Shown one piece after another: positions 1 to 5,989 of a stretch of 32,032 bases of DNA. Below the pieces are notes generated by a model. That model saw only the letters and a list, made by a program, of their open reading frames with translations. It was not told the origin of the DNA and did not search any database. The DNA comes from a virus, in the IMG/VR virus record IMGVR_UViG_3300031687_000066, positions 1-32,032 of that record; one strand, 5' to 3'. The translations under genes and the position numbers were made by a program. Numbering within the stretch: the stretch's first letter is position 1; each line of letters opens with the position of its first letter.

Positions 1-315
1 TGTAAATTTTACATATCCGTTCTGTAAATCTTTCATATCGGGATTTACTGACATATGCAGCTTGTAACTATTGCTAGTTTTGATGCCGTTTCCCTTGGTT
101 CTTGCTGTCTTGGTTATCAAACCGGCGGCTTCTAATTTGTCCAAGTGCGTGTGGACCGACTTGTCGCTCATCTCGCAATCCTCTGCAAGCTTGGCTATGC
201 TGGGGAAACATCCGAAATCTGGATTAAATCGATCTGATAGGTAGATCAGCACAATTTTAGTAGCTGGCTTGAGGCCCTTGACAGTCAATGCCCAGTTTGT
301 TGCTTTAAATGACAT
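1..315 (-). CDS. Winged-helix replication-initiator-like protein, C-terminus cut by window edge
   Basis: An open frame of 105 codons starts at the ATG at 315 and runs off the left edge without a stop, so only the N-terminal part is seen. I translated it directly. It begins MSFKATNWAL, then has the segment KLAEDCEMSDKSVHTHLDKLEAAGLI at about residues 46-71. That is the layout of a helix-turn-helix followed by a wing helix, as in phage replication-initiator and helix-turn-helix_36 type proteins. Such proteins bind DNA at an origin or act as regulators. An AAAAGGG stretch lies just upstream of the ATG. It is the last gene of the short minus-strand group that also holds RusA and the RHH protein. 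The fold is clear from sequence; replication versus regulation cannot be settled without the missing C-terminus. Confidence 0.75.
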   Translation of the reverse strand, partial: MSFKATNWALTVKGLKPATKIVLIYLSDRFNPDFGCFPSIAKLAEDCEMSDKSVHTHLDKLEAAGLITKTARTKGNGIKTSNSYKLHMSVNPDMKDLQNGYVKFT

Positions 316-402
316 CGCTTTTACCCTTTTCTTTTGGGTGAGGTTGGATTAACTTAGCCCCACATTGGTTAGTCGCATTTTCAGTGTATCCCACACGATA
401 GG

Positions 403-438
403 CCCTTGCAAGATTTCCTGCTTGCAGGGGTCTTTTTT
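403..438 (+). terminator. Intrinsic terminator reading rightward, antisense to flanking genes
   Basis: A 10-bp stem (403-412 pairs with 421-430, one G-T wobble) with an 8-nt loop is followed by TCTTTTTTAT. This is a textbook rho-independent terminator on the plus strand. The hairpin starts next to the RusA stop codon, but on the minus strand no U-run follows it. It therefore does not look like a terminator for rusA. The genes on both sides are minus-strand, so its job is unclear: it could end a short plus-strand RNA or block antisense transcription. Confidence 0.7.
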
Positions 439-439
439 A

Positions 440-847
440 TTACCAAGTAACTTCAGTAACCAGGCACGGATCTCCATAAGTCTTTATCACTCGCAGATCG
501 TAGACCTGGGCGTCATCCTCGAACACCACGCCATTGAATGAATCCAAGACAATCTTGGCAATGTTGTCGATATCTGGCTTACCTGGATAGATCTCGTTTG
601 CATCTGCCTGGGCTTTCTTTGCTTTCGTCCAGCTCTTCGGTATCTCGAATTGCGCTCTGATAACTACCACGCAGGGTTTTGATGTTGGCTCTAGCTGGTG
701 CAGCAGCATGTAATTGGATGCAGTCGCAGCCAGGCGATGTTCAAACTTGCGCGTCTTCTCTGGCGTGTAGACCCTACCCATCCTGGTAAATCTGGGGCGG
801 CCCTTCCCGATCGGTTGACCTGGCAGCCAAATATAAGTTTTGGTCAT
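440..847 (-). CDS. rusA: RusA-family Holliday junction resolvase
   Basis: RusA is a dimeric, metal-dependent endonuclease that cuts four-way DNA junctions, in phages usually to clear branched DNA before packaging. The 135-aa product is slightly longer than E. coli RusA. It has the N-terminal GKGRPRF motif at about residues 14-20, the acidic motif PDIDN at 91-95 (Asp92 and Asp94) and EDDAQV at 110-115. These correspond to the family's catalytic aspartates, so it looks active. Its start overlaps the stop of the upstream RHH gene by 4 bases, so the two are probably translated together. A Gp157-family protein and a putative ssDNA-annealing protein on the opposite strand complete a typical phage recombination set. 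Confidence 0.93.
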   Translation of the reverse strand: MTKTYIWLPGQPIGKGRPRFTRMGRVYTPEKTRKFEHRLAATASNYMLLHQLEPTSKPCVVVIRAQFEIPKSWTKAKKAQADANEIYPGKPDIDNIAKIVLDSFNGVVFEDDAQVYDLRVIKTYGDPCLVTEVTW

Positions 848-1089
848 ATCCGATTCAGCCAGTTTTCAAGATCTACCTGACCTTCTGACCAGGCGGCTTC
901 CCTGGCATCATGCGCTTCAGTCGCTAGATGAACCACAGTTTGATCTAGTCCATTCGATATCAGCTCGGTTGCCAGGCGGCTTTGTGATATCCCCTGCAAG
1001 TTGCTTTCGATATCAAGTCGAGTCTTTAAATCAACCGGCAACCGCACGATGAGAGCTTTTTTAGTTGATCCCTTCGATTGATATTTCAT
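844..1089 (-). CDS. Ribbon-helix-helix (Arc/CopG-like) DNA-binding protein
   Basis: An 81-aa protein. I start it at the ATG at 1089 because an AAAGGA ribosome binding site lies 8 bases upstream; a longer reading from 1131 has no such site. The N-terminal half has the RHH pattern: a beta strand KALIVRLPVDL (about residues 11-21) followed by two helices with ISQSRLATELISNGL. RHH proteins bind operators as dimers through the beta strand. It is the first gene of the leftward group and sits next to the divergent intergenic region at 1132-1211, as expected for an autoregulated phage switch repressor or early regulator. The C-terminal half is acidic and Trp-containing and I do not recognise it. Confidence 0.8.
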   Translation of the reverse strand: MKYQSKGSTKKALIVRLPVDLKTRLDIESNLQGISQSRLATELISNGLDQTVVHLATEAHDAREAAWSEGQVDLENWLNRI

Positions 1090-1134
1090 TTTCTTTTCCT
1101 TTGTTTTCAGTAACTTGTAAAATAAATCCACATT

Positions 1135-1163
1135 TTGTTAATAATTGTATTGCTATCTATTGT
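1135..1163 (+). promoter_or_regulatory. Candidate sigma70-type promoter for the early rightward operon
   Basis: TTGTTA at 1135-1140, a 17-base spacer, then TATTGT at 1158-1163; each hexamer matches consensus at 4 of 6 positions. It lies about 50 bases before the first plus-strand gene, in the only sizeable gap between the divergent operons. The match is moderate and was read by eye. Confidence 0.4.
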
Positions 1164-1169
1164 GATATC
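1148..1169. promoter_or_regulatory. Candidate operator: tandem TATTG repeats one helical turn apart
   Basis: TATTGCTATC (1148-1157) is followed directly by TATTGTGATATC (1158-1169). The TATTG boxes are exactly 10 bp apart and the second overlaps the proposed -10 box of the rightward promoter. RHH repressors such as Arc and CopG bind short repeated half-sites about one turn apart, and an RHH gene starts next to this region. The link is inference. Confidence 0.35.
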
Positions 1170-1211
1170 GGTTTAAAGTAATTTCAACAACAACGCAACA
1201 GGAGAAACACA

Positions 1212-1484
1212 ATGCAAACAATTATCACAAAGTACCTAGGCCCAACTAATCACCGTGGCTCACGTTACAAAGCGACACACACCGGAAGTTATACCTCTGT
1301 AACTTTAGATTGTGATTATTCAATGAGCGCTGAAGCAAACCACACGGACGCGGCTATGGCTCTTGCAGAAAAACTGAATTGGGATGGTTATTACATAGGA
1401 GGCCACATTTCGGAAGGCATGGTTTTTGTAAACTCTGATCCAATGTATTGTTTCACAGCAAAACGCAAAGAGGCGGCGGCATAA
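1212..1484 (+). CDS. Conserved phage hypothetical protein, first gene of early operon
   Basis: A 90-aa product with a good ribosome binding site (CAGGAGA) 7-8 bases before the ATG. It begins MQTIITKYLGPTNHRGSRYK, a start seen in a small protein family found in many phages and plasmids. The family has no known function to me. The C-terminal half (NWDGYYIGGHISEGMVFV) looks like beta strands around a small core. As the first gene behind the divergent promoter it is probably expressed early. The next gene overlaps its stop by one base (TAATG). Confidence 0.8.
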   Translation: MQTIITKYLGPTNHRGSRYKATHTGSYTSVTLDCDYSMSAEANHTDAAMALAEKLNWDGYYIGGHISEGMVFVNSDPMYCFTAKRKEAAA

Positions 1485-1699
1485 TGCAAACTCTTTGGCA
1501 AACATCCACACATGAAGTTGACTACCACGCAGGATATCTTGTGATTGCAGAGAACGAAACACAACGCAATTATGTGGTGCAGTTGAAAGACAACAACGGG
1601 CGCAACGTAACGCGCAAACAATTTACAGACGCAGCCAGCACACACGGCATAGACCGCGCTTGCAGCACATTCAAAAAACTAGCGGGAAAAGTTCAATGA
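1484..1699 (+). CDS. Small hypothetical early protein
   Basis: A 71-aa protein. I use the ATG at 1484, which overlaps the previous stop as TAATG and has AGAGG upstream; a longer reading from 1448 would overlap the previous gene by 37 bases. The sequence has a short beta-rich first half (HAGYLVIAENETQRNYVVQL) and a basic helical second half. I do not recognise a family. It sits in a chain of overlapping early genes, so it is likely a real, translationally coupled product. Confidence 0.7.
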   Translation: MQTLWQTSTHEVDYHAGYLVIAENETQRNYVVQLKDNNGRNVTRKQFTDAASTHGIDRACSTFKKLAGKVQ

Positions 1700-1782
1700 A
1701 AGAATGGATCAAGGACGGTTTGGGGGTAATACTTATTTTCTTTACTCTCTATGTAATTTTATTTTTTGGAGGAGCTTTGTAA
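1696..1782 (+). CDS. 28-aa single-pass membrane micropeptide
   Basis: A very short frame with an ATGA overlap to the upstream stop (1696-1699) and a TAATG overlap to the downstream start (1780-1784). The product starts MKEWIKDGLG, followed by an unbroken hydrophobic stretch of about 16 residues ending in FFGGAL. This predicts one transmembrane helix with a charged N-terminus. The exact fit between two genes supports translation. Function unknown; small membrane peptides in early phage operons often target host membrane processes, but nothing here shows which. Confidence 0.6.
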   Translation: MKEWIKDGLGVILIFFTLYVILFFGGAL

Positions 1783-2015
1783 TGGCATTTTTGGAACCGT
1801 GGACAATGACAGACATAAAAGGAAGCCTAATTAATCTAGCCAAACATTGGGCAGAAAACAGCAACCAAGACAATTTTATCCAAATTATGGCAACCGCAAA
1901 CGACTTAGGCCGCCAAGAAATGTTTAATTTAATTTGCTTGGGAGTGGACTTAGATAGTGCAGATCAAGAAGGGGCCACGGCCAAACTTCCAATTACAGCA
2001 AGAGAAACACAATGA
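1782..2015 (+). CDS. Small hypothetical early protein
   Basis: A 77-aa protein starting at the ATG at 1782, which has a strong GGAGGA ribosome binding site and overlaps the upstream stop. A longer frame from 1704 would run across the membrane micropeptide and is unlikely. The product is mostly helical and acidic, with segments LINLAKHWAENSNQDNFIQI and LGRQEMFNLICLGVDLDSAD. No family recognised. The next gene overlaps its stop as ATGA. Confidence 0.7.
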   Translation: MAFLEPWTMTDIKGSLINLAKHWAENSNQDNFIQIMATANDLGRQEMFNLICLGVDLDSADQEGATAKLPITARETQ

Positions 2016-2113
2016 ATTTAACAGATTTTGCAGCGCTGATTGGTTTTGTATGCGGTCTGATTGTGGGCGGGGTTATTGTATTTTTAACATTTTCTTTCGT
2101 CTGGTGTTTTTAA
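2012..2113 (+). CDS. 33-aa single-pass membrane micropeptide
   Basis: Starts at 2012 in an ATGA overlap with the preceding stop and ends one base before the next gene. After MNLTDFAAL the chain is almost wholly hydrophobic (GFVCGLIVGGVIVFLTF), predicting one transmembrane helix with a glycine-rich face, and it ends WCF. It is the second membrane micropeptide in the operon after the one at 1696. Function unknown; the gene-to-gene fit is the main support. Confidence 0.6.
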   Translation: MNLTDFAALIGFVCGLIVGGVIVFLTFSFVWCF

Positions 2114-2114
2114 A

Positions 2115-2300
2115 ATGGAAATAAACAAAGAAAAACTCATTGTAGATGAAAACGCAATTTGCAGAAATTGTAACGGAAACGGATATTTAAGGGATCTTAA
2201 TTATAGAACCCAAATGACTGAGGCAATCGATTGTTTTTTTTGCAACAGCACTGGTCGAGAAACAGTTTTAGTTTTTAAAAAGGAGAGCATCAATGACTAA
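2115..2300 (+). CDS. DnaJ-like zinc-finger small protein
   Basis: A 61-aa protein with two cysteine pairs: CRNCNGNGY at about residues 16-24 and CFFCNSTGR at about 40-48. The CxxCxGxG pattern is that of the DnaJ cysteine-rich domain, here as a single stand-alone four-Cys zinc site. In phages such mini-proteins are common and mostly uncharacterised; they may bind protein or nucleic acid. No clear ribosome binding site precedes the ATG, so translation is probably coupled to the gene ending at 2113. The next gene overlaps its end by 8 bases. Confidence 0.75.
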   Translation: MEINKEKLIVDENAICRNCNGNGYLRDLNYRTQMTEAIDCFFCNSTGRETVLVFKKESIND

Positions 2301-2625
2301 TCAACTTTTGCAAGTAATAATAAAAAAGATGCACCACCGACTTGCGACAGGAGAAACGTCACAGGCGGCGGCGCATAAGGTGGCTCGGTCGGTCGTAGGC
2401 AGACGCCTCGAAACCCTGCAAGGGCTATACACGCTGGGAGGCAGCGCGTCAGGGGAGCAGATAGCCCGTGCGACCAAGCTATCTCTGTTTAGCATACGCC
2501 CACGCCTTTCGGAACTGTTAGAAATGGAAATGATTGAAGAAACAGAGGGGAGATTTAATAATTCATTTGGAAATAATGAAATCGTTTGGAAAATAACAAG
2601 AAAGGGGAAAACTTATGTACATTAA
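2293..2625 (+). CDS. Winged-helix DNA-binding protein
   Basis: A 110-aa product with an AGGAGAGC ribosome binding site. The segment LYTLGGSASGEQIARATKLSLFSIRPRLSELLEMEMIEE (about residues 46-84) has the helix-turn-helix plus wing layout of MarR/ArsR-like folds, with a beta wing ending IVWKITRKGKTY. It is a likely DNA-binding regulator or replication accessory protein. GC content is higher around 2340-2470 than in the AT-rich small genes upstream. It overlaps both neighbours and is part of the same operon. The DNA target is not evident. Confidence 0.65.
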   Translation: MTNQLLQVIIKKMHHRLATGETSQAAAHKVARSVVGRRLETLQGLYTLGGSASGEQIARATKLSLFSIRPRLSELLEMEMIEETEGRFNNSFGNNEIVWKITRKGKTYVH

Positions 2626-3100
2626 ATTTGAAGAAATTTCAGCTATGTCGGATCAAATCCGAATGATAACCGGCGATGACCAGGATACTTTTCTCGACAC
2701 ACTGGATGGCGAAACAGATGCTATGGAGATTATGGGCAAGCTAGTTGAGGAGCGCACTGAAGCGGCTGCCCACGAAATTGCGATGAGGGATCTCGCTGCA
2801 ACTTATTCAGCCAGAGCAAAGCGGTTATCCGCCAGGCAAAATGCAATTTCAATAACAATTGGACATCTTTTAGACGCTATGGGAGAAACAAAGATCAAGC
2901 ACCCGATAGCCACAATTAGCAGAACCAAAGCCAGATGGGGCGTTAAGATATTTGATGAGGCGGAAATTCCTTCGCAGCTAACAAAAGTTACAATCAAGCC
3001 CGACCTGGCAGCAATTAAAAAACAAATGGATCAGGGCGAAAGCGTTCCAGGATGCCAATTTCAAATGGGCCAACCATCAATCACAGTGAGGATAAAATGA
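2615..3100 (+). CDS. Gp157-family (Sipho_Gp157) protein
   Basis: A 161-aa product. The start at 2615 is supported by AAAGGGGA about 9 bases upstream; a later ATG at 2645 has a poorer site. The pattern fits the Sipho_Gp157 family: an N-terminal region rich in acidic helices, a central helix with KRLSARQNAISITIGHLLDAM, then a strand region (ATISRTKARWGVKIFDEAEIP) and a C-terminal KPDLAAIKKQMDQGESVPG motif. Members often sit beside phage ssDNA-annealing proteins; the molecular role is not firmly known, though a link to recombination or DNA protection has been proposed. Here it lies directly before a putative annealing protein, with an ATGA overlap. Confidence 0.8.
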   Translation: MYIKFEEISAMSDQIRMITGDDQDTFLDTLDGETDAMEIMGKLVEERTEAAAHEIAMRDLAATYSARAKRLSARQNAISITIGHLLDAMGETKIKHPIATISRTKARWGVKIFDEAEIPSQLTKVTIKPDLAAIKKQMDQGESVPGCQFQMGQPSITVRIK

Positions 3101-3819
3101 GCGATTTAAAAACAGCAATGGCCGAAGTGAACGATCTTAACAGTTCACACGGTGTCACGCAGCGAGGCGGCAAGAAATATACAGAAGTATTCGTGCGCGT
3201 TGAAGCATTCCGCAAAGCATTTTCACTAAATCACGGGATCAACACAGAGATCTTGCTGGATGATGGCAAGCGCGTGGTTATCAAAGCAACAGTTATAAAC
3301 GCAGCGGGTATGATCGTAGGGTCAGGAATGGCAGAGGAGATCCGTGGAAGCTCAAACGTAAATAAGACTTCAGCGTTAGAGAATTGCGAAACCAGCGCCA
3401 TAGGGCGCGCTCTGGCGTCTATAGGGCTACATGGCGGCACATATGCCAGCCTCAACGAGATCGATGCTGTACCACGCAAGGCAAAAGCCCAGGCACAGCA
3501 AGCAGCCGCGCCAGCAGCCGCTCCAGCCCCAGATGCCACCACGGTTCCACTACTAAGCCACACCGGCAAGGAGCTGAAGAAGCTAGAACACCAGGAGTTT
3601 TCTCAAAGCCTGATTAAGATGTTCGGTATTTATTCAACCACAACGCACGATAAAGATGGCAACGCGGTTGAGCCACGCAGGAGGATGACATTGCTGAAAG
3701 AGTTGAAAGAACACAATTCTGACACAATTACAGCAGTCGGAGAAGCTTTCGGGGATCAGATCGAAAAGGCTTACCTTAAAAGCTTGCGTAGCCTGGGCGC
3801 ACAAAACGGATCTGAATGA
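3097..3819 (+). CDS. Putative ssDNA-binding/annealing recombination protein
   Basis: A 240-aa product. I use the ATG at 3097, which overlaps the upstream stop as ATGA, instead of the longer frame from 3052. The first ~120 residues form a beta-rich domain with a conserved-looking motif SSNVNKTSALENCETSAIGR ending in RALASIGLHGG. A SALENxETSAIGRAL-type motif recurs in phage proteins labelled as recombination or single-strand-binding proteins. An Ala/Pro-rich linker (about residues 131-151) leads to a basic/acidic helical tail. The neighbours (Gp157 protein, RusA nearby) support a recombination role. The family call is from memory of the motif and not certain; an Erf/Rad52-type annealase is the best guess. 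Confidence 0.55.
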   Translation: MSDLKTAMAEVNDLNSSHGVTQRGGKKYTEVFVRVEAFRKAFSLNHGINTEILLDDGKRVVIKATVINAAGMIVGSGMAEEIRGSSNVNKTSALENCETSAIGRALASIGLHGGTYASLNEIDAVPRKAKAQAQQAAAPAAAPAPDATTVPLLSHTGKELKKLEHQEFSQSLIKMFGIYSTTTHDKDGNAVEPRRRMTLLKELKEHNSDTITAVGEAFGDQIEKAYLKSLRSLGAQNGSE

Positions 3820-4013
3820 TGGAAACCTGGGCAGATATGACAATACGTCACAAAAAAGAAAGGATTGAGCTGGTCGAAAGCTTGGCTCAATCCAGGTTTA
3901 CGCAAACGGAATCCGCAAGAATATTAGATACAACTCTTAATAATCTAAACACGTTTGTAAAAAGAAACGGCATTGACTGGCTGTACAAACGCCAGGGGAG
4001 AAAAACGAAATGA
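3816..4013 (+). CDS. Small Fis-type helix-turn-helix protein
   Basis: A 65-aa protein; the first ATG (3816) overlaps the preceding stop as ATGA, and a second in-frame ATG at 3819 is equally possible. The segment FTQTESARILDTTLNNLNTFVKRNGIDW has the spacing of a Fis/HTH_8-like helix-turn-helix, followed by a basic tail. It resembles the N-terminus of the next gene's product in length and arrangement, so the two may be distant paralogues. A likely DNA-binding accessory protein or regulator. The next gene overlaps its stop (ATGA at 4010). Confidence 0.65.
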   Translation: MMETWADMTIRHKKERIELVESLAQSRFTQTESARILDTTLNNLNTFVKRNGIDWLYKRQGRKTK

Positions 4014-4729
4014 AACCAGAAATATTAATTGCATTGGTGAGGGCCGCAGAGCAGGGCCTTAGTAAACGCCAAGCATCTCAAACTTTAGATATACCATATC
4101 AGACAGTTCTTAAATATTCTAAAAAATATGTGCTTAAATTTATTTGTGAAAGGAGAAGGATTAATGAAAAACGTAGAGAAGAAAGAATTGAACGAGAACG
4201 GGGTGGCAGCGATCCAAAGAATGTCGCGACTATTAAAGATAATGATCGATCAATCGGATCAGAGCCAGAGGCCAAATCTGAAACAGAACTTAGAAGAGCT
4301 GAATGCATTACTCCAAATAGTAGAGCGGCAATTGATAAAAAGCTAAAGCTGTTATTATCTCAGGCAAAATCTGTTTATGAAAAGGCTGAAGTTAAATATT
4401 GGTACAAATGGATCTGCTTTGAACATGATCTTATCAGGCGCAAGAAGCGCCCAGGGTTTCCTGTTCCTCGAGTTAAGGGCTGGCAACACGCTAACTTTGC
4501 AAAGCGAGAATCGCTAGATCGGCGTGGCAGAATATTGAACAGCTTACAAAAAATGCCAAGAACAACGTCACAGATTTCAGAAATTACCGGCTTTGATGTT
4601 AGGTCAACGGCTCTCTTCATGCACAATTTGTTTCGGGAAGGCAAAGTAGATCGAACCACTGTCATTCCGCCTGGCGGCAATAAGAAGAATAGGGTTTATC
4701 TGTATGCCCAGGCTCGTGAAATGCAATGA
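4010..4729 (+). CDS. Two-ended helix-turn-helix protein
   Basis: A 239-aa product. Residues 8-40 (VRAAEQGLSKRQASQTLDIPYQTVLKY) look like a Psq/Fis-type helix-turn-helix. Residues about 45-110 are highly charged and low in hydrophobics, likely a disordered or coiled linker. The C-terminal third (about 185-235, TTSQISEITGFDVRSTALFM then a basic wing) resembles a winged helix. The middle contains YWYKWICFEHDLIRRKKRPG, which I do not recognise. A second frame inside the linker (4164-4346) has its own strong ribosome binding site. The protein is probably a DNA-binding regulator or replication factor. It overlaps both neighbours by 4 bases. Confidence 0.65.
   Translation: MKPEILIALVRAAEQGLSKRQASQTLDIPYQTVLKYSKKYVLKFICERRRINEKRREERIERERGGSDPKNVATIKDNDRSIGSEPEAKSETELRRAECITPNSRAAIDKKLKLLLSQAKSVYEKAEVKYWYKWICFEHDLIRRKKRPGFPVPRVKGWQHANFAKRESLDRRGRILNSLQKMPRTTSQISEITGFDVRSTALFMHNLFREGKVDRTTVIPPGGNKKNRVYLYAQAREMQ
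4164..4346 (+). CDS. Candidate nested (overprinted) 60-aa gene
   Basis: Lies entirely inside the gene at 4010-4729 in a different frame. The ATG at 4164 is preceded by AAGGAG with an 8-base gap, one of the best ribosome binding sites in the early operon. The product begins MKNVEKKELN and then forms leucine- and isoleucine-spaced helices (MSRLLKIMI, LEELNALLQIVERQLI), like a small coiled-coil. The overlapped host region codes for a charged, low-complexity linker, where a second reading frame is easily tolerated. It could be a real overprinted gene or a chance frame; the ribosome binding site and the sensible helical pattern favour the former. Confidence 0.45.
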   Translation: MKNVEKKELNENGVAAIQRMSRLLKIMIDQSDQSQRPNLKQNLEELNALLQIVERQLIKS

Positions 4730-4956
4730 CCTATTGGTTTGCTCTGGTGCTTACATATGTTGTGACAAGCGGCGTAGAAGAATACAAAGCTAAGTCATTT
4801 ATATATTTTCCCAATCGGGATTTATGTTCCAGGGCGATCGATGCTATATATCCTATTATATACCATGAGTTTTCTCGCAATAGCATGGCGCAATGCATTG
4901 AAACGGATCTACCGTCAGGAAGTATGCGACCAAGAGCAAGACCTAAACTAAAGTAA
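4726..4956 (+). CDS. Small protein with N-terminal hydrophobic segment
   Basis: A 76-aa product starting in an ATGA overlap with the preceding stop. Residues 1-15 (MTYWFALVLTYVVTS) form a hydrophobic stretch that could be a signal peptide or membrane anchor. The remainder has two cysteines (LCSRA and QCIET) that could form a disulfide in the periplasm, and the C-terminus is basic (RPRARPKLK). Similar small anchored or secreted two-Cys proteins are frequent hypothetical phage genes. It is the last gene of the rightward operon. Confidence 0.6.
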   Translation: MTYWFALVLTYVVTSGVEEYKAKSFIYFPNRDLCSRAIDAIYPIIYHEFSRNSMAQCIETDLPSGSMRPRARPKLK

Positions 4957-5060
4957 TGGTGTGGGCGGCTGCGATAATGTTGGCACATTTGGTAGCACGA
5001 ACCAAAACAAACCTACCCCGTGGCAAAGACTGTTAAGATTGTACCGCCCACCTAATACTT
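4957..5060. other. Structured intergenic junction between convergent operons
   Basis: This gap separates the end of the rightward operon from the end of the leftward late operon. It holds an 8-bp perfect inverted repeat (4961-4968 with 5044-5051) enclosing about 75 bases. Inside is a 6-bp hairpin with a 7-base loop (TTTGGT at 4988-4993 with ACCAAA at 5001-5006). It may act as a bidirectional transcription block or encode a small structured RNA. There is no strong U-run on either strand, so it is not a standard intrinsic terminator, and it does not fold as a tRNA. Confidence 0.35.
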
Positions 5061-5582
5061 TTACGTTGGTTTATTTGCCATCACAAGAGCTGCCTCAAGA
5101 GTTTCTTTATTTCTTCTGGTCCAACCTTTTCCAAAGGTATCGAAAGTGCTGAGATTTTCATAGAATTTCTGTCGCGTGTGGTAAACGGCTTCAATAATCC
5201 GGTCTGGATCTAAATCAGCAACAGCTTGCAATGTCATAGGACCAATAGACCCATCTTGAGTTGACCCAACAGCCCTTTGGATTGCTTTGGCTGGGCGTTT
5301 GCTTCCAGAATTAACAGCCCAATCAAAGGCTGCCCAATCTAAGCCGCCAGGTAAATTGTCACCACAGACCTTATCCCAATAGTTTTTCTTGTATATCGGG
5401 GCAACATCGTCAGGCGTCAGCGCTTTCATGTCTTCCTCAGTGCTTACCTTTCCTGTCCATTCGTCATACACAGCCTTGGTCACGCCGAGATTTGTCATTC
5501 CGCCAGGATCTTTTGGATGATTTATAAAACCGCCTTCGTGTTTGAGTAACATTTCCAAGCATTTATTAAAGTTATCTTTCAT
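5061..5582 (-). CDS. Endolysin, glycoside hydrolase family 108 type
   Basis: A peptidoglycan muramidase that degrades the cell wall at the end of infection. The 173-aa product has the GH108 signature near its N-terminus: HEGGFINHPKDPGG (about residues 15-28) followed by MTNLGVT, with Glu16 as the expected catalytic acid. The C-terminal half (from about residue 95) matches the small peptidoglycan-binding region that follows in this family (GSIGPMTLQAV, then an FYENL segment). Length is typical for the family. No signal peptide is visible, so release should depend on the holin just upstream (5612-5989). It is the last gene of the late operon. Confidence 0.93.
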   Translation of the reverse strand: MKDNFNKCLEMLLKHEGGFINHPKDPGGMTNLGVTKAVYDEWTGKVSTEEDMKALTPDDVAPIYKKNYWDKVCGDNLPGGLDWAAFDWAVNSGSKRPAKAIQRAVGSTQDGSIGPMTLQAVADLDPDRIIEAVYHTRQKFYENLSTFDTFGKGWTRRNKETLEAALVMANKPT

Positions 5583-5611
5583 TTTTCTATCCTAACATTC
5601 CAGTACCCACA

Positions 5612-5989
5612 CTACTTACTAACTTTCTTAACCTTTTCAAAACTCCTCATTCCCGCAAGACCTAACATCCCCGTTAGTATAGGCATCATAACAGACATTT
5701 CAGCTTGCGGTATTATAAATCCAAAACCCGCACAGATCGGGGAGATAAGAAAGTTTACCATCAAACCCAAAACACACACATAGCCACAGAGAGGACGCCA
5801 AGACGCTTGGAACCAATTCCCTTTAGCTTCGGCGGTGTTAACTGCTATCTGCGCTAACATCGCTTCTTGCGCGTGTCTGTCGGCCATCGTGCCTAACTCA
5901 TGCGCCAGCTTTGCAGCTTGATCTTTATCCTGTATGAATTTGCCAGCAAGCTCAGTGGCTGGTCCGATCAGGGCGCTCAGTATACTCAT
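5612..5989 (-). CDS. Holin, three-TM gene-transfer-agent type
   Basis: A membrane protein that permeabilises the inner membrane so the endolysin can pass. The 125-aa product has a helical N-terminus, then WFQASWRPLCGYVCVLGLMV (about residues 58-78), a second hydrophobic segment and a third around PILTGMLGLAGMRSFEKVKK at the C-terminus. The GNW...WRP and LGLAGMRSFEKVK motifs match the GTA_holin_3TM family known from alphaproteobacterial gene transfer agents and phages. It lies directly upstream of the endolysin and overlaps the EF-hand gene by one base. Confidence 0.85.
   Translation of the reverse strand: MSILSALIGPATELAGKFIQDKDQAAKLAHELGTMADRHAQEAMLAQIAVNTAEAKGNWFQASWRPLCGYVCVLGLMVNFLISPICAGFGFIIPQAEMSVMMPILTGMLGLAGMRSFEKVKKVSK

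Noticed and set aside
316-440. Possible attachment site or tRNA fragment in the gap left of rusA
   Set aside because: The only clear structure is the rightward terminator; no integrase is present in the window.
4961-5052. Possible tRNA closed by GTGGGCGG/CCGCCCAC
   Set aside because: No T-arm with the GTTC-type loop, the 7-base loop in the centre lacks U33, and the D- and T-stems do not pair on either strand.
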